Source: Balneolaceae bacterium
GTDB taxonomy: Bacteria > Bacteroidota > Rhodothermia > Balneolales > Balneolaceae
Assembly (NCBI GenBank): GCA_018401935.1
Contig: JAGYJQ010000002.1
Coordinates: 62,001 to 126,000, forward strand
Direction of reading: 5' to 3'
DNA: 64,000 nucleotides
Numbering within the stretch: the first letter of the stretch is position 1; every line of letters begins with the position of its first letter. This document shows, piece after piece, positions 43,971 to 54,560 of this stretch. The notes under the pieces are model-generated. The model made no database searches. It had not been told where the DNA came from and saw nothing but the letters and a program-made list of their open reading frames with translations. Position numbers and translations under genes: made by a program.

Positions 43971-46900
43971 TTAAAAGCTTATTCTAATGCCGTATCGGAC
44001 AGCACGTGGATTGAAAAAGGTGAAGTAAGGCTGATTTGGCATATCAATGTATGCTTTCGTGTCCAATACTTCCCTTCCACATAATCATTATCAGCAGGAT
44101 TAAAGGTACCCGTAGCTTTATCGTACTGGTAATAATCTTGAGAGGCTGAATGCCAATATAATGGACGCTCATGTGGGTTCGCCACTGTTTCAAGATTAAC
44201 CACACTAACAATGGGTACAAATTCCACATCAAAATCTCGGTAGTCACCTGGCTTATCATTACCTGCAATAGGGGGCGTAGGATATCCATTTCCAATTTCA
44301 TCCAATGCTTCTTGTGTAGATGAAGTGAACGCATATAATTTAGACGATCGCTTCTACACAAAAGCCTGGGTGTGTATGAGAAGTATGTGATACATTATTT
44401 ACATCCCAATAGGCTGGCCTGAATAAGATCTGCAACACTACATTTTTCTGAGACGTAAATCGACATTCCAATAATCCTTTCCATTGAACGTTGTTCACTA
44501 TTCCCGGAATCAAACCACCCCCTGTCCAACTTTCATACGCACCTGAGGTCCCAACGGTAGATGAAGTCACATTCCAACCCCCAATAGGGGATAAAAGCTC
44601 CAAAACCAGGCCCAACTACTTCAGGCACTAAAAACCGAGACTAAGACATTGGCATACGGCTGAGGAACCATGATGGGAAGACATCATTTGCGGTGGTAGT
44701 ACGCTCGTAGTCACGTTGTTGAGCCTGATTTTCATACGACCTAGCAAATCCAAATCGACCACTTCGACTCACTTGATAGGTGTAGTTGGCAAAACCTCTG
44801 ACATAACGACCTTGTGATTTACGGTTGGAACACCAATAAGGAATACAGAATATCGATTGGCTGATTCGTTGTATGACTGACGCATCCCTATTCGTATATC
44901 GTACACTTAATGGTTGATCCGTAACGTCGCGGTAAAAACCAGCAACTTTGATCAAATATTGATCGAAAAGTGATTGCTCATAACCTAATTCATAGGCCAC
45001 TGTTTTAGGCAAGGCTTGGTCAGGGTTAGCAAGAGAGGTAACCTGCTGTGACTCTGGATATACCCGAATATAGTATAAATCGTCGGGTGTAGGTAGTCGG
45101 TAAAAATGGCCGTAATTGAAATAGAATTTAGATACTTCTGTTATAGGAAAAGATACCCCTAGACGCGGGCTTAATCTCAATACTCCATCCGGAGTAATCG
45201 TTTGAAGGGTGTCTATCATACCGGCATTCCCAATTCCCAAGGAGGCATCATAATCACTGAATGCGTACCATTTCTGGCCTTGAACGTAGTCCATTCTAAG
45301 TCCGATATTGGCAATCATTCCCTCGAACTCTAATTTATCCTGCACATAAGCTGAGAGTCTCATAGGACTGCTATCCCACTTGTTTACCAAATTAGAAGCG
45401 GTCAAAAACTGGTCTATTCTAGCGTTATTGGTTTTGTTGTCAATAAGCTGGAAATCAATACCTGCTTTAACCAAGTTCACGCGGTTTACCTGAGAAGTAA
45501 AGTCGGCACGTACATTATACAAGGTATTACGAGTCGTATCGCGTGCATTACTGAAACCAAGTCCCATGTTTAATCCTGAACCAATAAACTGCTGGGAGAA
45601 ACCATAGTAGCCAAACGGCGCTTCATTAGTGAATTGACCATCTGCGAATTCAATATTTTCGTCTAAATCTCTAGATTGACCGATTAGACCGTCAAAACGT
45701 TCATGATTTACAATGGCTCGTACTTCATAGAAGGAATTATCAGTCAGACTGTGAGTAAAGTGAAGCCCCCCAACAAACTGACGCTGTTCTAAGGGATTAA
45801 AATAATCGCTTGAAAACATGATAGCGGGAGAACGCTCATTCAAAGTGACGGCTCCTGCAATACTCGAAGCACTTCCACCAAACAATGAAGCTGAGGCTCC
45901 TGTACGACTGGCGTTAGTTCCTGTGCTGTATCTATAAGAACCTTCAACGGATAATTTCATACCCGACGCTACATCACTCGTCAGTTTTACTAAGTGATAA
46001 TTCATTTCATATCGGTCACGGCTTAGTGGGACGATGTACATTCTCTGTGTTGCTCTGGTAGAATAGGCAAATCGTAGGTTACCCAGTGACTTCCCAATAC
46101 CTGGGACGGGGCCCGAAATAGTTGCGTCTAATTCATAATCAGGTTCGGTTATCCCTAACTCCTTACGATGCTGAAATCGAAAAAGACGTTGAGCCGCGTA
46201 GGGTGTCAAATCATTGGTGGGGTCATCATCAGCCAGTAATTCTTCAGAAACTGCATTCCAACCACGGAATTGAGGATATTGAATACGAGTCCAATAATCC
46301 CAGGTACCCTCTTGGAAATTTTCGCCCGTACCTGTGAAAGCCACCTCTGGGTCTAGGTACGGTCGTAAGAATGGATTGGCCATAGGGTCATTAATATCTG
46401 GGCCAAAATGTTTGTCTTGTGGTGGTAACAGACGAAAAATAACGTCCATATTGTATTTTTCTCTGTCTCCTTCTTTTGTTGTAACGCTGATAAGTCCAGA
46501 TTGGATGTTACCATATTCTGCGTTGAAACCACCCGTTTGTACCTGTATAGAATTAAGGGAGGTAAAAGAAATTTCTTGTGAAGCGGAGTTACTACGGGTC
46601 GATCGTTGGGATATACCATTCACTGAAAATTCCAAATCGGAAGAAGAACCCCCACGAACACTCGTACCCCTTATACCAGCACCCAGACCTATCACAGAGG
46701 CCACATCAGTCACAGGCAAACTCGCAATTTCTTGTGCTTGAATAGAAGTTACTGAAGCAGAAACGTCCGGTCGTACAACAGGCTGTTCTGCGGTAACTAC
46801 AATCTCTTCCCCTTCTATGGTTTGTTCTTGTAGAGTAAAATTAACTTCGGTAGTTAGGTTTTCAGCAACGTTAACATTCTCAATAATAATAGAAGCAAAA

Positions 46901-47160
46901 CCAATGTAGGTAGCACGTAAGGAGTAAATACCAGGTTTTACGTTTAATATTTGGAAGAATCCATCTTCACTTGAAGAGGCCCCTTGAAGGGTTCCGTCTA
47001 TAATGATGTTGACACCGGGCAGTACTTCCCCGTTAGCATCCGTTACTGTACCATTTATTTTACCAGCTTGGGCGTAAAGTGCCGTTGAATAGAGAGCACT
47101 TGAGAAAATAATGATGGAAAAGAATACAGCAATGGAATTGAAAAGCTTGTTGGTTCCCAT
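43971..47160 (-). pseudogene. TonB-dependent receptor, 3' third broken by many 1-nt frameshifts
   Basis: The open frame from 47160 gives 839 residues and stops at 44641, but coding sequence of the same receptor goes on to a natural stop at 43971 (about 1060 residues). Intact part: signal, carboxypeptidase-like domain (about 35-115; INGTVTDANGEVLPGVNIII), plug (about 130-235; TSVRGGSSSDLEFSVNG, GGFNAEYGNIQSG) and most of the barrel. From about 44850 the frame jumps repeatedly: VPQPYANVLVS, LVPEVVGPGFGAF, ESWTGGGLIPGIVNNVQW, RSDRLNYMRS, QEALDEIGNGYPTPP and VLDTKAYIDMPNQ...FNPRAVRYGIRISF lie in successive different frames. At least eight single-base gains or losses would restore one frame. Either recent decay or local sequence error. 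Confidence 0.85.
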
Positions 47161-47637
47161 AAACTCTTTGTTAGACTTCTGTTGTTGTTGTGATAGATGT
47201 AAAAGTAGACATGCGGGGCGGTTAGTGCACCGAATATAACATAGACTTAATGAATGTCTAGTAAGAACATAACTACTTATTTGTAAGAACGAAAGATAAA
47301 ATCAAAAATTCCACTTCTGTTAACCTATAATTTTAGGAAGCTTACAAGTGTTTTTGATAATTGTAAATTAATGTAAATCCGACAAGCTTATCAGCTCGCT
47401 AATGCTGTTAAACTCGAATTGATTGGAAGCGTTTTCAATAAGTCTATGATTTTTTACACCTAATGGTTAGAACTGAAATTAAACCGTTTTTAGCGTTGAA
47501 TAAGATAGATTCTTTACCAGCTTTGTTTAGACTCTATATGCGGCTTCAGAAGGCATTTAGTGAAAATACGTTAACAATTATTTACAAATGCTGAGCGCGA
47601 AGAATGTTGAGGTATTATAACCAGTCGAATAAAAAAG
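47161..47637. other. intergenic region upstream of the TonB operon
   Basis: 477 bp between the receptor start (minus strand) and the tmRNA 3' end. It is AT-rich, has no plausible ORF or RNA fold that I recognise, and must hold the promoter for the minus-strand outer-membrane operon; no convincing Bacteroidota -7/-33 pair was found. Confidence 0.5.
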
Positions 47638-48000
47638 TGGAGGTGCGGGGAGTCGAACCCCGGTCCGAAAAGGCAGTCCTGCACATATCTACATGTTTAG
47701 TTACTGATTAAATTTCGCCATAGAACGAACCCAGTAACCCAGTGAACTATAGCTAGTCTGAAAAATTTCATACATACTAGACAGACGGCCAGTATATACT
47801 ATCCTGTCGGAATCGTCGCTCCGAATGGGCACAGACAGGCGTGCCACCCATGGAACGGCTTAGGCTGTTAGGCTGCTAAGCGGTATGAGTAATTGTTGTC
47901 AATTACATTTATTCCATAATGGATGTTTAACGAGAACCATTGGACATCCTCGACATGCCACGTACGGATTTACTCTTCCCGTCGAATCCAGTACACCCCC
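47638..48000 (-). ncRNA. ssrA: transfer-messenger RNA (tmRNA)
   Basis: 363 nt. The 5' end GGGGGTGTACTGGATTCGAC and the 3' part GGTTCGACTCCCCGCACCTC form the tRNA-like domain; GGGGGTG pairs with CACCTCC (7 bp, one G-U), followed by discriminator A at 47638. CCA is not encoded. The T arm CCGGGGTTCGACTCCCCG is intact. The tag reading frame at 47906-47868 reads VIDNNYSYRLAA and stop, with the expected LAA ending that marks proteins for degradation. The resume codon is taken as GTA. It rescues stalled ribosomes. Confidence 0.97.
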
Positions 48001-48217
48001 AGTAAATCATAGAACAGCTACATATACATCATCGAATCTCATTCTAGAATATCATTCTTAGTCTAGATTGATCAAATTAAAGAACGAAACTAGGATGATT
48101 CTTGTACGTATATATATGCGAAATATACCAAATTTACGGCCGAATTAATACCTTCAAATTCTCCTGCATTTTCCCCGTACACACATTCAACGAGAGCTCT
48201 GCTTTTTCTATTATCCC

Positions 48218-50527
48218 ATGATCTATTTATCCCGATGTTCCCCCCTATTGCCCCTGCTATTGATGGTAAGCCTACTACCGCTTCACCCTATTCAAGCTCA
48301 AACCAATTCGACTGCCCTCTCAGGATATATTAAAGACGCCGATACAGGGGAAACACTAATCGCTGCAAATATTGCTCTACTAGAAACCAATCGAGGTACT
48401 ACAACTAACACCTTGGGGTATTACACCCTAACGAATCTACGCCCAGGCAGCTATACCCTCGCGGTAAGTTACATTGGCTACCGTCCCTATAGCACGGAAC
48501 TAAGCCTAGCAGCTGGTGAAACCAGACGGCTGGATATCGAACTAGAACCGGAAATCTTTTCTGGGGAAGAGATTGTGGTTGAATCGACCAGGGAGCAAGA
48601 AGCGCTAAAAAATATCGGCCGAGCTCAAATAACTACCCAAACGATCAAAGAATTACCTGCCATCTTTGAAGCGGATGTGTTTCGCAGTATTCAATTTTTG
48701 CCAGGCGTCAAAGCAGCTTCAGATTTTTCGTCGGGGCTTTACATTCGTGGAGGAAGCCCAGACCAAACCCTCATACTACTTGACCGAACTACGGTATACA
48801 ACCCCTCCCATTTTTTCGGTTTTTTTTCCACTTTCAATCCTGATGCCATCAAAGACGTGCGGCTTTACAAAGGTGGATATCCCCCAGAATATGGGGGGCG
48901 CCTAGGGTCGGTTCTTTCGATCTATAATAAAGATGGCAACCGAAACGAAACCCAGGCTACTGCCACCCTTGGTATGCTCGCTTCAAGAGCGGCTATTGAA
49001 GGCCCTATTCCCAACGGATCGTATATGTTTGCCATAAGACGATCCACCCTAGAACCCCTACTTGGAGCGCTCCGAGCTAACAATGACAATATTCCATCCT
49101 TGTTTTATTTCCTAGACACCAACGGTAAGTTGAACCTCGATATAGGGGCAAACGATAAATTTTCCTTGGCTTTTTACTCTGGAAAAGATCGGGTCGATTT
49201 TCCCTTTGGGGAGGATGCCGAATTTAAACTTCATTACGGGAACCAAACGATAAGTGGAAATTGGACCCATATTTTTAATGCAACCACCTTTTCCAATTTC
49301 GTAGTAACCGGATCGCGTTACTTTAACTTTCCTACCTTTGAAGTCGCTGGAACGCCTTTTAAACGAGATAACAATATTTATGATCTATCTGTAAAAGCTG
49401 ATGTAGAGTACCTTCCCAACGAAAAACATACCGCTAGTACGGGTATTTGGGCAGGAGTATTCACCTTCCGTATTCAAGATCAATTTGACGGTCAAAATAC
49501 CTTTGGTCAACGAATACATGCTCAATACGCCTCCTGGTACATTCAAGATGAATGGCGCCCCAATGATCAGTGGAAACTTCTAGGTGGATTACGCATAAAT
49601 ACCTTTTCAGATGGTTCCTACCTGCGATTGGAACCCCGCTTATCGGCTGAATATCTTCGATGGAATCGACTTAGACTTCAAGCAGCCTACGGAAGATACA
49701 ATCAATTCTTCACCCTAATCACCAACGAAGCCTTCTCTGGTTTTGACTTGTGGCTAACCTCTGACAAGGGAATTAAACCAGCCTATGGGGATCAATTTAT
49801 TTTAGGGTTAAAGACGATTCCCTTCCAAGGATATGGCTTAGATATTGAGGGGTATTACCGAACTATGAATGATTTGTTTGAACTCGATCCCTTTCTACCA
49901 GATGCCGCTGGATTAGCCTATGCCGATCTGTTCCGCTTCGGGGAAGGAAGCGCCTATGGATTGGAGGTGCTATTCGAAAAGCGGCAAGGGCGTTTAACGG
50001 GGTATCTGGGATATACTTGGGGATATACATGGCGCAAATTTCCGGGATTCAACACGGATCCTAGCACTCGATTAGCACCAGGAGAAACAGCTCAAGCCCG
50101 ATTTTATCCTCCTAAGTATGATCGCCGCCATGACGTAAATCTTATTTTAAATTACACCCTTTCACCAAAGTGGAAACTCACTGGAGCCTGGGTATATGCC
50201 ACCGGTCAGGCGTACACCCAAGTACTCGGACGCTACGCCTTACTCGATGACCCTTTTGGAGCTTCTGAATTTAATAACGCGTTTACCGTTGGTAAGGTCA
50301 ATGCCTCTCGCCTCCCCTCTTACCATCGCATGGATTTCTCAGCTCAGCGTAGTGGCTCACTCTTTGGAATGCAAACCCTACTTCAGCTTCAAATCATCAA
50401 CGTGTACAATCGTCGGAATGTCTGGTTTCAAAACTTTGATTTTGACGAAAATCCAGTTCAACAAACCGATGTCACACTGTTGCCCATCATCCCAGCTATT
50501 TCGATCACCTTTAATTCTCCTAACTAA
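48218..50527 (+). CDS. TonB-dependent receptor with carboxypeptidase-like domain
   Basis: 769 residues. Signal peptide ends at PIQAQ (about 28). Carboxypeptidase-regulatory-like domain at about 34-115 (LSGYIKDADTGETLIAANIA, YTLTNLRPGSYTLAVSYIGY). Plug at about 125-240 (LYIRGGSPDQTLILLDRTTV, YNPSHFFGFFSTFNPDAIKD, PPEYGGRLGSVLSI). The barrel ends ISITFNSPN. The plug pattern is that of receptors regularly paired with DUF4249 lipoproteins in Bacteroidota, and one follows after a single base. The substrate is unknown. Intact and likely functional. Confidence 0.92.
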   Translation: MIYLSRCSPLLPLLLMVSLLPLHPIQAQTNSTALSGYIKDADTGETLIAANIALLETNRGTTTNTLGYYTLTNLRPGSYTLAVSYIGYRPYSTELSLAAGETRRLDIELEPEIFSGEEIVVESTREQEALKNIGRAQITTQTIKELPAIFEADVFRSIQFLPGVKAASDFSSGLYIRGGSPDQTLILLDRTTVYNPSHFFGFFSTFNPDAIKDVRLYKGGYPPEYGGRLGSVLSIYNKDGNRNETQATATLGMLASRAAIEGPIPNGSYMFAIRRSTLEPLLGALRANNDNIPSLFYFLDTNGKLNLDIGANDKFSLAFYSGKDRVDFPFGEDAEFKLHYGNQTISGNWTHIFNATTFSNFVVTGSRYFNFPTFEVAGTPFKRDNNIYDLSVKADVEYLPNEKHTASTGIWAGVFTFRIQDQFDGQNTFGQRIHAQYASWYIQDEWRPNDQWKLLGGLRINTFSDGSYLRLEPRLSAEYLRWNRLRLQAAYGRYNQFFTLITNEAFSGFDLWLTSDKGIKPAYGDQFILGLKTIPFQGYGLDIEGYYRTMNDLFELDPFLPDAAGLAYADLFRFGEGSAYGLEVLFEKRQGRLTGYLGYTWGYTWRKFPGFNTDPSTRLAPGETAQARFYPPKYDRRHDVNLILNYTLSPKWKLTGAWVYATGQAYTQVLGRYALLDDPFGASEFNNAFTVGKVNASRLPSYHRMDFSAQRSGSLFGMQTLLQLQIINVYNRRNVWFQNFDFDENPVQQTDVTLLPIIPAISITFNSPN

Positions 50528-50528
50528 C

Positions 50529-51467
50529 ATGAACCGAATTAGCCATCTTATGTACCCAAAAATCACGCTAACAATAGCATCTGTTCTTTTAGTCATAGGA
50601 GCATGTGACCCATACACCCAGGATAGCTACACCGAACAGGTGGTGGTAGAGGCGTATTTGACGGCTGGGAATCTAATGCCCCCCGTGCGCCTATCGACCA
50701 CAGCCGAAGCTACTGTGTTCTACAATTTTGAGCAGCTTGCATTAAGAAACGCCCAGGTGATGATTTGGGAGTTGGACGAACAAAGCGAGCAAAAAGAGTC
50801 CCGAATCACCTACGAAGAAGAGTCTCCTGGGATTTATCAGCCAACGGAGGAGCATCGTGTGATTCCGGGTGCAAAATACCTTCTCGAGGTCATTCATCCG
50901 GATTATCTGACTATTTCCGCTCAAACACAGGTGCCAAAAGATTTTAGCATACTCAATGGCATCCCGGATACACTCCGGTATCAATCGACCGAACAGTTAA
51001 GCCTTGAGCTAAGCGCAGAGGCTGCAGAGCAAGGCCAGAACTATTATATCATCAACACGGTGGCTAAAAACCCATTTGAAGAGTTATTAACACCTTTTTA
51101 TAGGGAATTTCTGGATGATGATAACGAGGAAGAAAAAGAACAAAACCTACAAGAATTACGCATTAACTCCTCCGGCATATTAAACGAAGGTAACTTTGAA
51201 CGAAACCAAGCAGGGAATATTGAGATCCGCTACCCTTGGCTTGCGGTCGCTTTTTTTGGAGAAAATGCTATTATTCCTTCCGTCATTGATAAAAATCTCT
51301 ATGATTATATTCGTTCAGAATCCGTTCAACTCGGTGGCTCTACCTTATCGCCCGGTGAGATTCAAAATGTACTCACCCCTATTCGTGGTGGCGTAGGTAT
51401 TTTTGGCTCTATGGCCAGAGACACTGCAAACACCCTCATACTTCCATTGGAAATTAGCTTTCCTTGA
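50529..51467 (+). CDS. DUF4249 lipoprotein
   Basis: 312 residues from ATG 50529, one base after the receptor stop, so translation is coupled; a longer reading frame starting inside the receptor gene is a shadow. Lipobox VIGAC at about residue 26. The mature start EQVVVEAYLTAGNLMPPVRL, then ALRNAQVMIWE and PGAKYLLEVIHPDY, matches DUF4249, whose members stand next to TonB receptors and are thought to be surface partners, though the function is not established. An acidic stretch (DDDNEEEKEQ) lies mid-protein. Confidence 0.85.
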   Translation: MNRISHLMYPKITLTIASVLLVIGACDPYTQDSYTEQVVVEAYLTAGNLMPPVRLSTTAEATVFYNFEQLALRNAQVMIWELDEQSEQKESRITYEEESPGIYQPTEEHRVIPGAKYLLEVIHPDYLTISAQTQVPKDFSILNGIPDTLRYQSTEQLSLELSAEAAEQGQNYYIINTVAKNPFEELLTPFYREFLDDDNEEEKEQNLQELRINSSGILNEGNFERNQAGNIEIRYPWLAVAFFGENAIIPSVIDKNLYDYIRSESVQLGGSTLSPGEIQNVLTPIRGGVGIFGSMARDTANTLILPLEISFP

Positions 51468-51483
51468 TGTGTATATTAATCCC

Positions 51484-52194
51484 ATGAACTATATATCTAG
51501 ACACATTCAACCACGCACTATGTGGTTCTTCATCATTGCGCTGAGCTTTTCAATGAATCCCTATTACAGCTTTCTGCATGCTCAAACAAATCCGGATGAT
51601 GTGCAAATAGCCCGAATAAAATATCGCGGTGGAGGAGATTGGTACAATGATCCTTCTTCCTTGACTAACCTTTTGCGCTTCACCGCAGAAACAGTTCCAT
51701 TAGGCATATCCACGCGGTATAGAGATGTGGACTTGGGAAGTACCGATATATTCCAATATCCATTTACCTTCTTAACGGGTCATGGAACCATCGCTAGTAA
51801 TGCGAGCGAGCGAAGAAATCTCCGGCGATATTTGGAGCAGGGTGGTTTTCTGTACGTGGATGATGACTATGGCCTAGACGCTTCCTTTCGAGCGCTCATT
51901 GCCGAAACCTTTCCGGAAGAAGAGTTAATTGAACTCCCATTTGCTCACCCGGTATTTAAGCAGGTCTTTCCCTTTCCAACGGGCGTGCCTAAAATACATG
52001 AGCACGATAATCAAGCGCCTAGAACCTTCGGGTTATTTCTCGAGGGGCGATTAGTGTTGGTGTACACCTTTGAATCAAACTTAGCTGATGGTTGGGCGGA
52101 TCCAGCCATACACAACACGCCAGAAGATAAGCGCACTCAAGCGTTACGAATGGGAGCTAATATACTGGTATATGCCCTGAGCGCCGCGCCTTAG
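51484..52194 (+). CDS. DUF4159-domain exported protein
   Basis: 236 residues from ATG 51484, 16 bp after the DUF4249 gene. Signal sequence ends near FLHAQ (about 35). The DUF4159 core is clear: VQIARIKYRGGGDWYNDPSS, FLTGHGTIASNASERRNLRR, GGFLYVDDDYGLDASFRA, GVPKIHEHDN and ADGWADPAIHN, ending with ALRMGANILVYALS. The fold resembles class I glutamine-amidotransferase-like or ThuA-like domains; activity is unknown. It probably belongs to the same operon as the receptor and DUF4249 protein, an arrangement seen in related genomes as far as I know. Confidence 0.85.
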   Translation: MNYISRHIQPRTMWFFIIALSFSMNPYYSFLHAQTNPDDVQIARIKYRGGGDWYNDPSSLTNLLRFTAETVPLGISTRYRDVDLGSTDIFQYPFTFLTGHGTIASNASERRNLRRYLEQGGFLYVDDDYGLDASFRALIAETFPEEELIELPFAHPVFKQVFPFPTGVPKIHEHDNQAPRTFGLFLEGRLVLVYTFESNLADGWADPAIHNTPEDKRTQALRMGANILVYALSAAP

Positions 52195-52303
52195 GTTCTA
52201 ATCCATTATCGAGTAACCAAACATAAATCTTTAGGCGCTTATTTGAGCCTTCTGAATGAAGCTATACAGGCAATGTACGTATATCCGCAAATAGCCGTAT
52301 TAC

Positions 52304-54451
52304 CTACTCGTTTTTCTCCCGGTCTTTTTTCATTACGTAATGAAAACTCTTTGGACTCAGGCTTTCCCCTTTTTTACCAACCGGATCGGGATATAATTCG
52401 TCAGAATCTCGTTGCTCGCGATCGGTAATTTTCTTCTGAATTTCACTTTGAAGTGCCACTATTTCCTTTTTTTCTTGTGAATCGGCCGATTTGAATCTCT
52501 CTGCCAACTCCGCTCGTTTTCGTTTGAAATAATTAATTTCCAGAGCTTTTAGACACCCTTTAACACTACGATAGGGATCTTTGTCTTTTTTAAATTCGAT
52601 GCCGGTTTTTTCGTAATGACGAGAAGATGCCGTATGAATTTCTAAAAAAATATCACCTAAGAGTTCGGGATAAGGCGCTTCTTGTCTACTATAATAATCT
52701 ATGCCGAAGGGTTGCTCGGCTTTATAACGCTCTATGATATCCAAATAAAATTTTCGTAATTCCTGGTCTTCGAACAGCTTTTCATTGGCTATACCGCCTA
52801 CATAACCCACCATATCGCGTCCAAAACTTATCATGATTCGAATTAACTCCTTTTCATAATGAGGCTTTGGCACTTGTTTAATGGCTGCAGTCCGAAATCC
52901 ATTGTTTTGAAATCCATCCCCACCAAATTCCCCTGGATCCAACTCTGCGTATCGCCCTCCATCTTCATCACTGTAAACAGGGTGACCATAATCCGACGCA
53001 TCTGGCACAGTCCTTCCTGATTCACCGCTTCCTTCCATATCATCGAAACGATTAGACGCTTGTTGATTTTTGCCTTGTCTATTTCTTGCTTCTTGATTTC
53101 GCTGGCGCTGTTGTGCTCGCTCTTTTTGAACCGCCCGTTCACGAAGTGCCCGATCTAACTCTTGGAAAAGTTCGCGATCTGTACCCTTTCGATATTGCTG
53201 TGTCTTTTGGTGTACATGCTGAATGTACACCTGCCGCTGAATGGTATCTGGTATGTGAGCAACGGCTTCAATGAGTTCATTAATCACTCTAGCTAATGAA
53301 ATAGGCGCCTCTAAACGCCCCTCGGTTGCCGCCTTAGCTAATAAAAAATCTACAAAATCTTGACTTTTCTTATGCTTGATATCATCAAAAGATTCTTTCC
53401 CAAACTGTTTTACAAAAGAATCCGGGTCTTCACCATCGGGCAGTTCCAGTAACTTTACCTCAAGTCCTTCCTCCAACGCAAGTAAAATTCCTTTTTTCAT
53501 CGCATTCTGCCCAGCCGCATCCGAATCATAGATCATGGTTAAGGTATCTCCAAAACGATGTAACGTACGCAGCTGCCCAGGTGTTAAGGCCGTGCCAGAA
53601 CTAGCCACCACATTATCTATTCCATGTTGGTGCAAACTTATTACATCCGTGTACCCTTCTACCAGAATCATTTCTTTGTTTTTACGAATTTGATTCTTTG
53701 AAAAATTAACTCCGTAGACCACCTCACTTTTGTTGTACACCTTAGTTTGGGCAGAATTAATGTATTTCGCCGTTTTTTCATTGCCTAATACTCTTCCCGC
53801 AAAGGCGATCACTTTGCCGGTAGGGTTAAAAATGGGAAACATCAAACGCCCTCTAAACGTATCATACATTCCTTCAGCATCTGTACGCTGCTTAACCAAG
53901 TCCCCACCTAATAAATACATCGGATCAATTCCAGCCTGCTGCGCTGCATCGATCAAAGCCTGACCTGAACTAGGCGCATAACCTAGGCCAAACTGCTTAA
54001 TAATGTCGCCGTCATAGCCCCGTTGTTCTAAATAACTTCTGGCCTTTTGCGCCTCATCCAACTCCATTAGCGAACGATAAAAGAATACACCCGCAAATTT
54101 CAGTGCATGCAAAATACCTTCTTTTTCCTGCTCAAATACCTGCTCCTCATAACTACTTTGCTCTTGAGGTAGGTACACTCCAAAACGATCCGCTAAAGTG
54201 CGAAGCGCCTCATTGAAATTGAGTCCTCCCTGATCCATGATGAATTTGAATACATCTCCAGACTCTCCACAACCAAAACATTTAAATATCCCTAGTCGAG
54301 GGGTCACATGAAAGGATGGGGATTTTTCATTGTGATAAGGGCATAATCCAGTAAAGCCACTCCCCGAGCGCTTTAACGTAACATAATCGGAGACCACCTC
54401 TACAATATCGGCTGCGTCCCGAATTTCTTCTTTTTTAGCATCACTTATCAT
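52304..54451 (-). CDS. dnaG: DNA primase
   Basis: 715 residues. The N-terminal CHC2 zinc-binding domain has C37, H40, C58 and C61 (GLCPYHNEKSPSFHV, KCFGCG). The catalytic core has LMFPIFNPTGKVIAFAGR and the TOPRIM motifs MILVEGYTDVISLHQHG and MIYDSDAAGQNAMKKG. A low-complexity Gln/Arg/Asn-rich linker (about 430-500) leads to a C-terminal helicase-interaction-type domain. It makes RNA primers at the replication fork with DnaB. Length is a little above the usual 580-660, explained by the linker. It is convergent with the DUF4159 gene. Confidence 0.97.
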   Translation of the reverse strand: MISDAKKEEIRDAADIVEVVSDYVTLKRSGSGFTGLCPYHNEKSPSFHVTPRLGIFKCFGCGESGDVFKFIMDQGGLNFNEALRTLADRFGVYLPQEQSSYEEQVFEQEKEGILHALKFAGVFFYRSLMELDEAQKARSYLEQRGYDGDIIKQFGLGYAPSSGQALIDAAQQAGIDPMYLLGGDLVKQRTDAEGMYDTFRGRLMFPIFNPTGKVIAFAGRVLGNEKTAKYINSAQTKVYNKSEVVYGVNFSKNQIRKNKEMILVEGYTDVISLHQHGIDNVVASSGTALTPGQLRTLHRFGDTLTMIYDSDAAGQNAMKKGILLALEEGLEVKLLELPDGEDPDSFVKQFGKESFDDIKHKKSQDFVDFLLAKAATEGRLEAPISLARVINELIEAVAHIPDTIQRQVYIQHVHQKTQQYRKGTDRELFQELDRALRERAVQKERAQQRQRNQEARNRQGKNQQASNRFDDMEGSGESGRTVPDASDYGHPVYSDEDGGRYAELDPGEFGGDGFQNNGFRTAAIKQVPKPHYEKELIRIMISFGRDMVGYVGGIANEKLFEDQELRKFYLDIIERYKAEQPFGIDYYSRQEAPYPELLGDIFLEIHTASSRHYEKTGIEFKKDKDPYRSVKGCLKALEINYFKRKRAELAERFKSADSQEKKEIVALQSEIQKKITDREQRDSDELYPDPVGKKGESLSPKSFHYVMKKDREKNE

Positions 54452-54560
54452 ACCTTGAAAATAGGAGTTTAAAGGCAGGGCGGAAATATATTTTTCGAAG
54501 TATTTTGAAGATCCTCCAAATATATTACCACTGCCTCGTTTGCATCAACCAGTAGTATTC

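Noticed and set aside
44044..44615. Separate small genes downstream of the TonB receptor
   Set aside because: The pieces are successive frames of the same receptor's C-terminus, not independent genes.
50196..50528. Long in-frame upstream extension of the DUF4249 gene
   Set aside because: It lies inside the TonB receptor gene in another frame; ATG 50529 gives a proper lipoprotein signal one base after the receptor stop.
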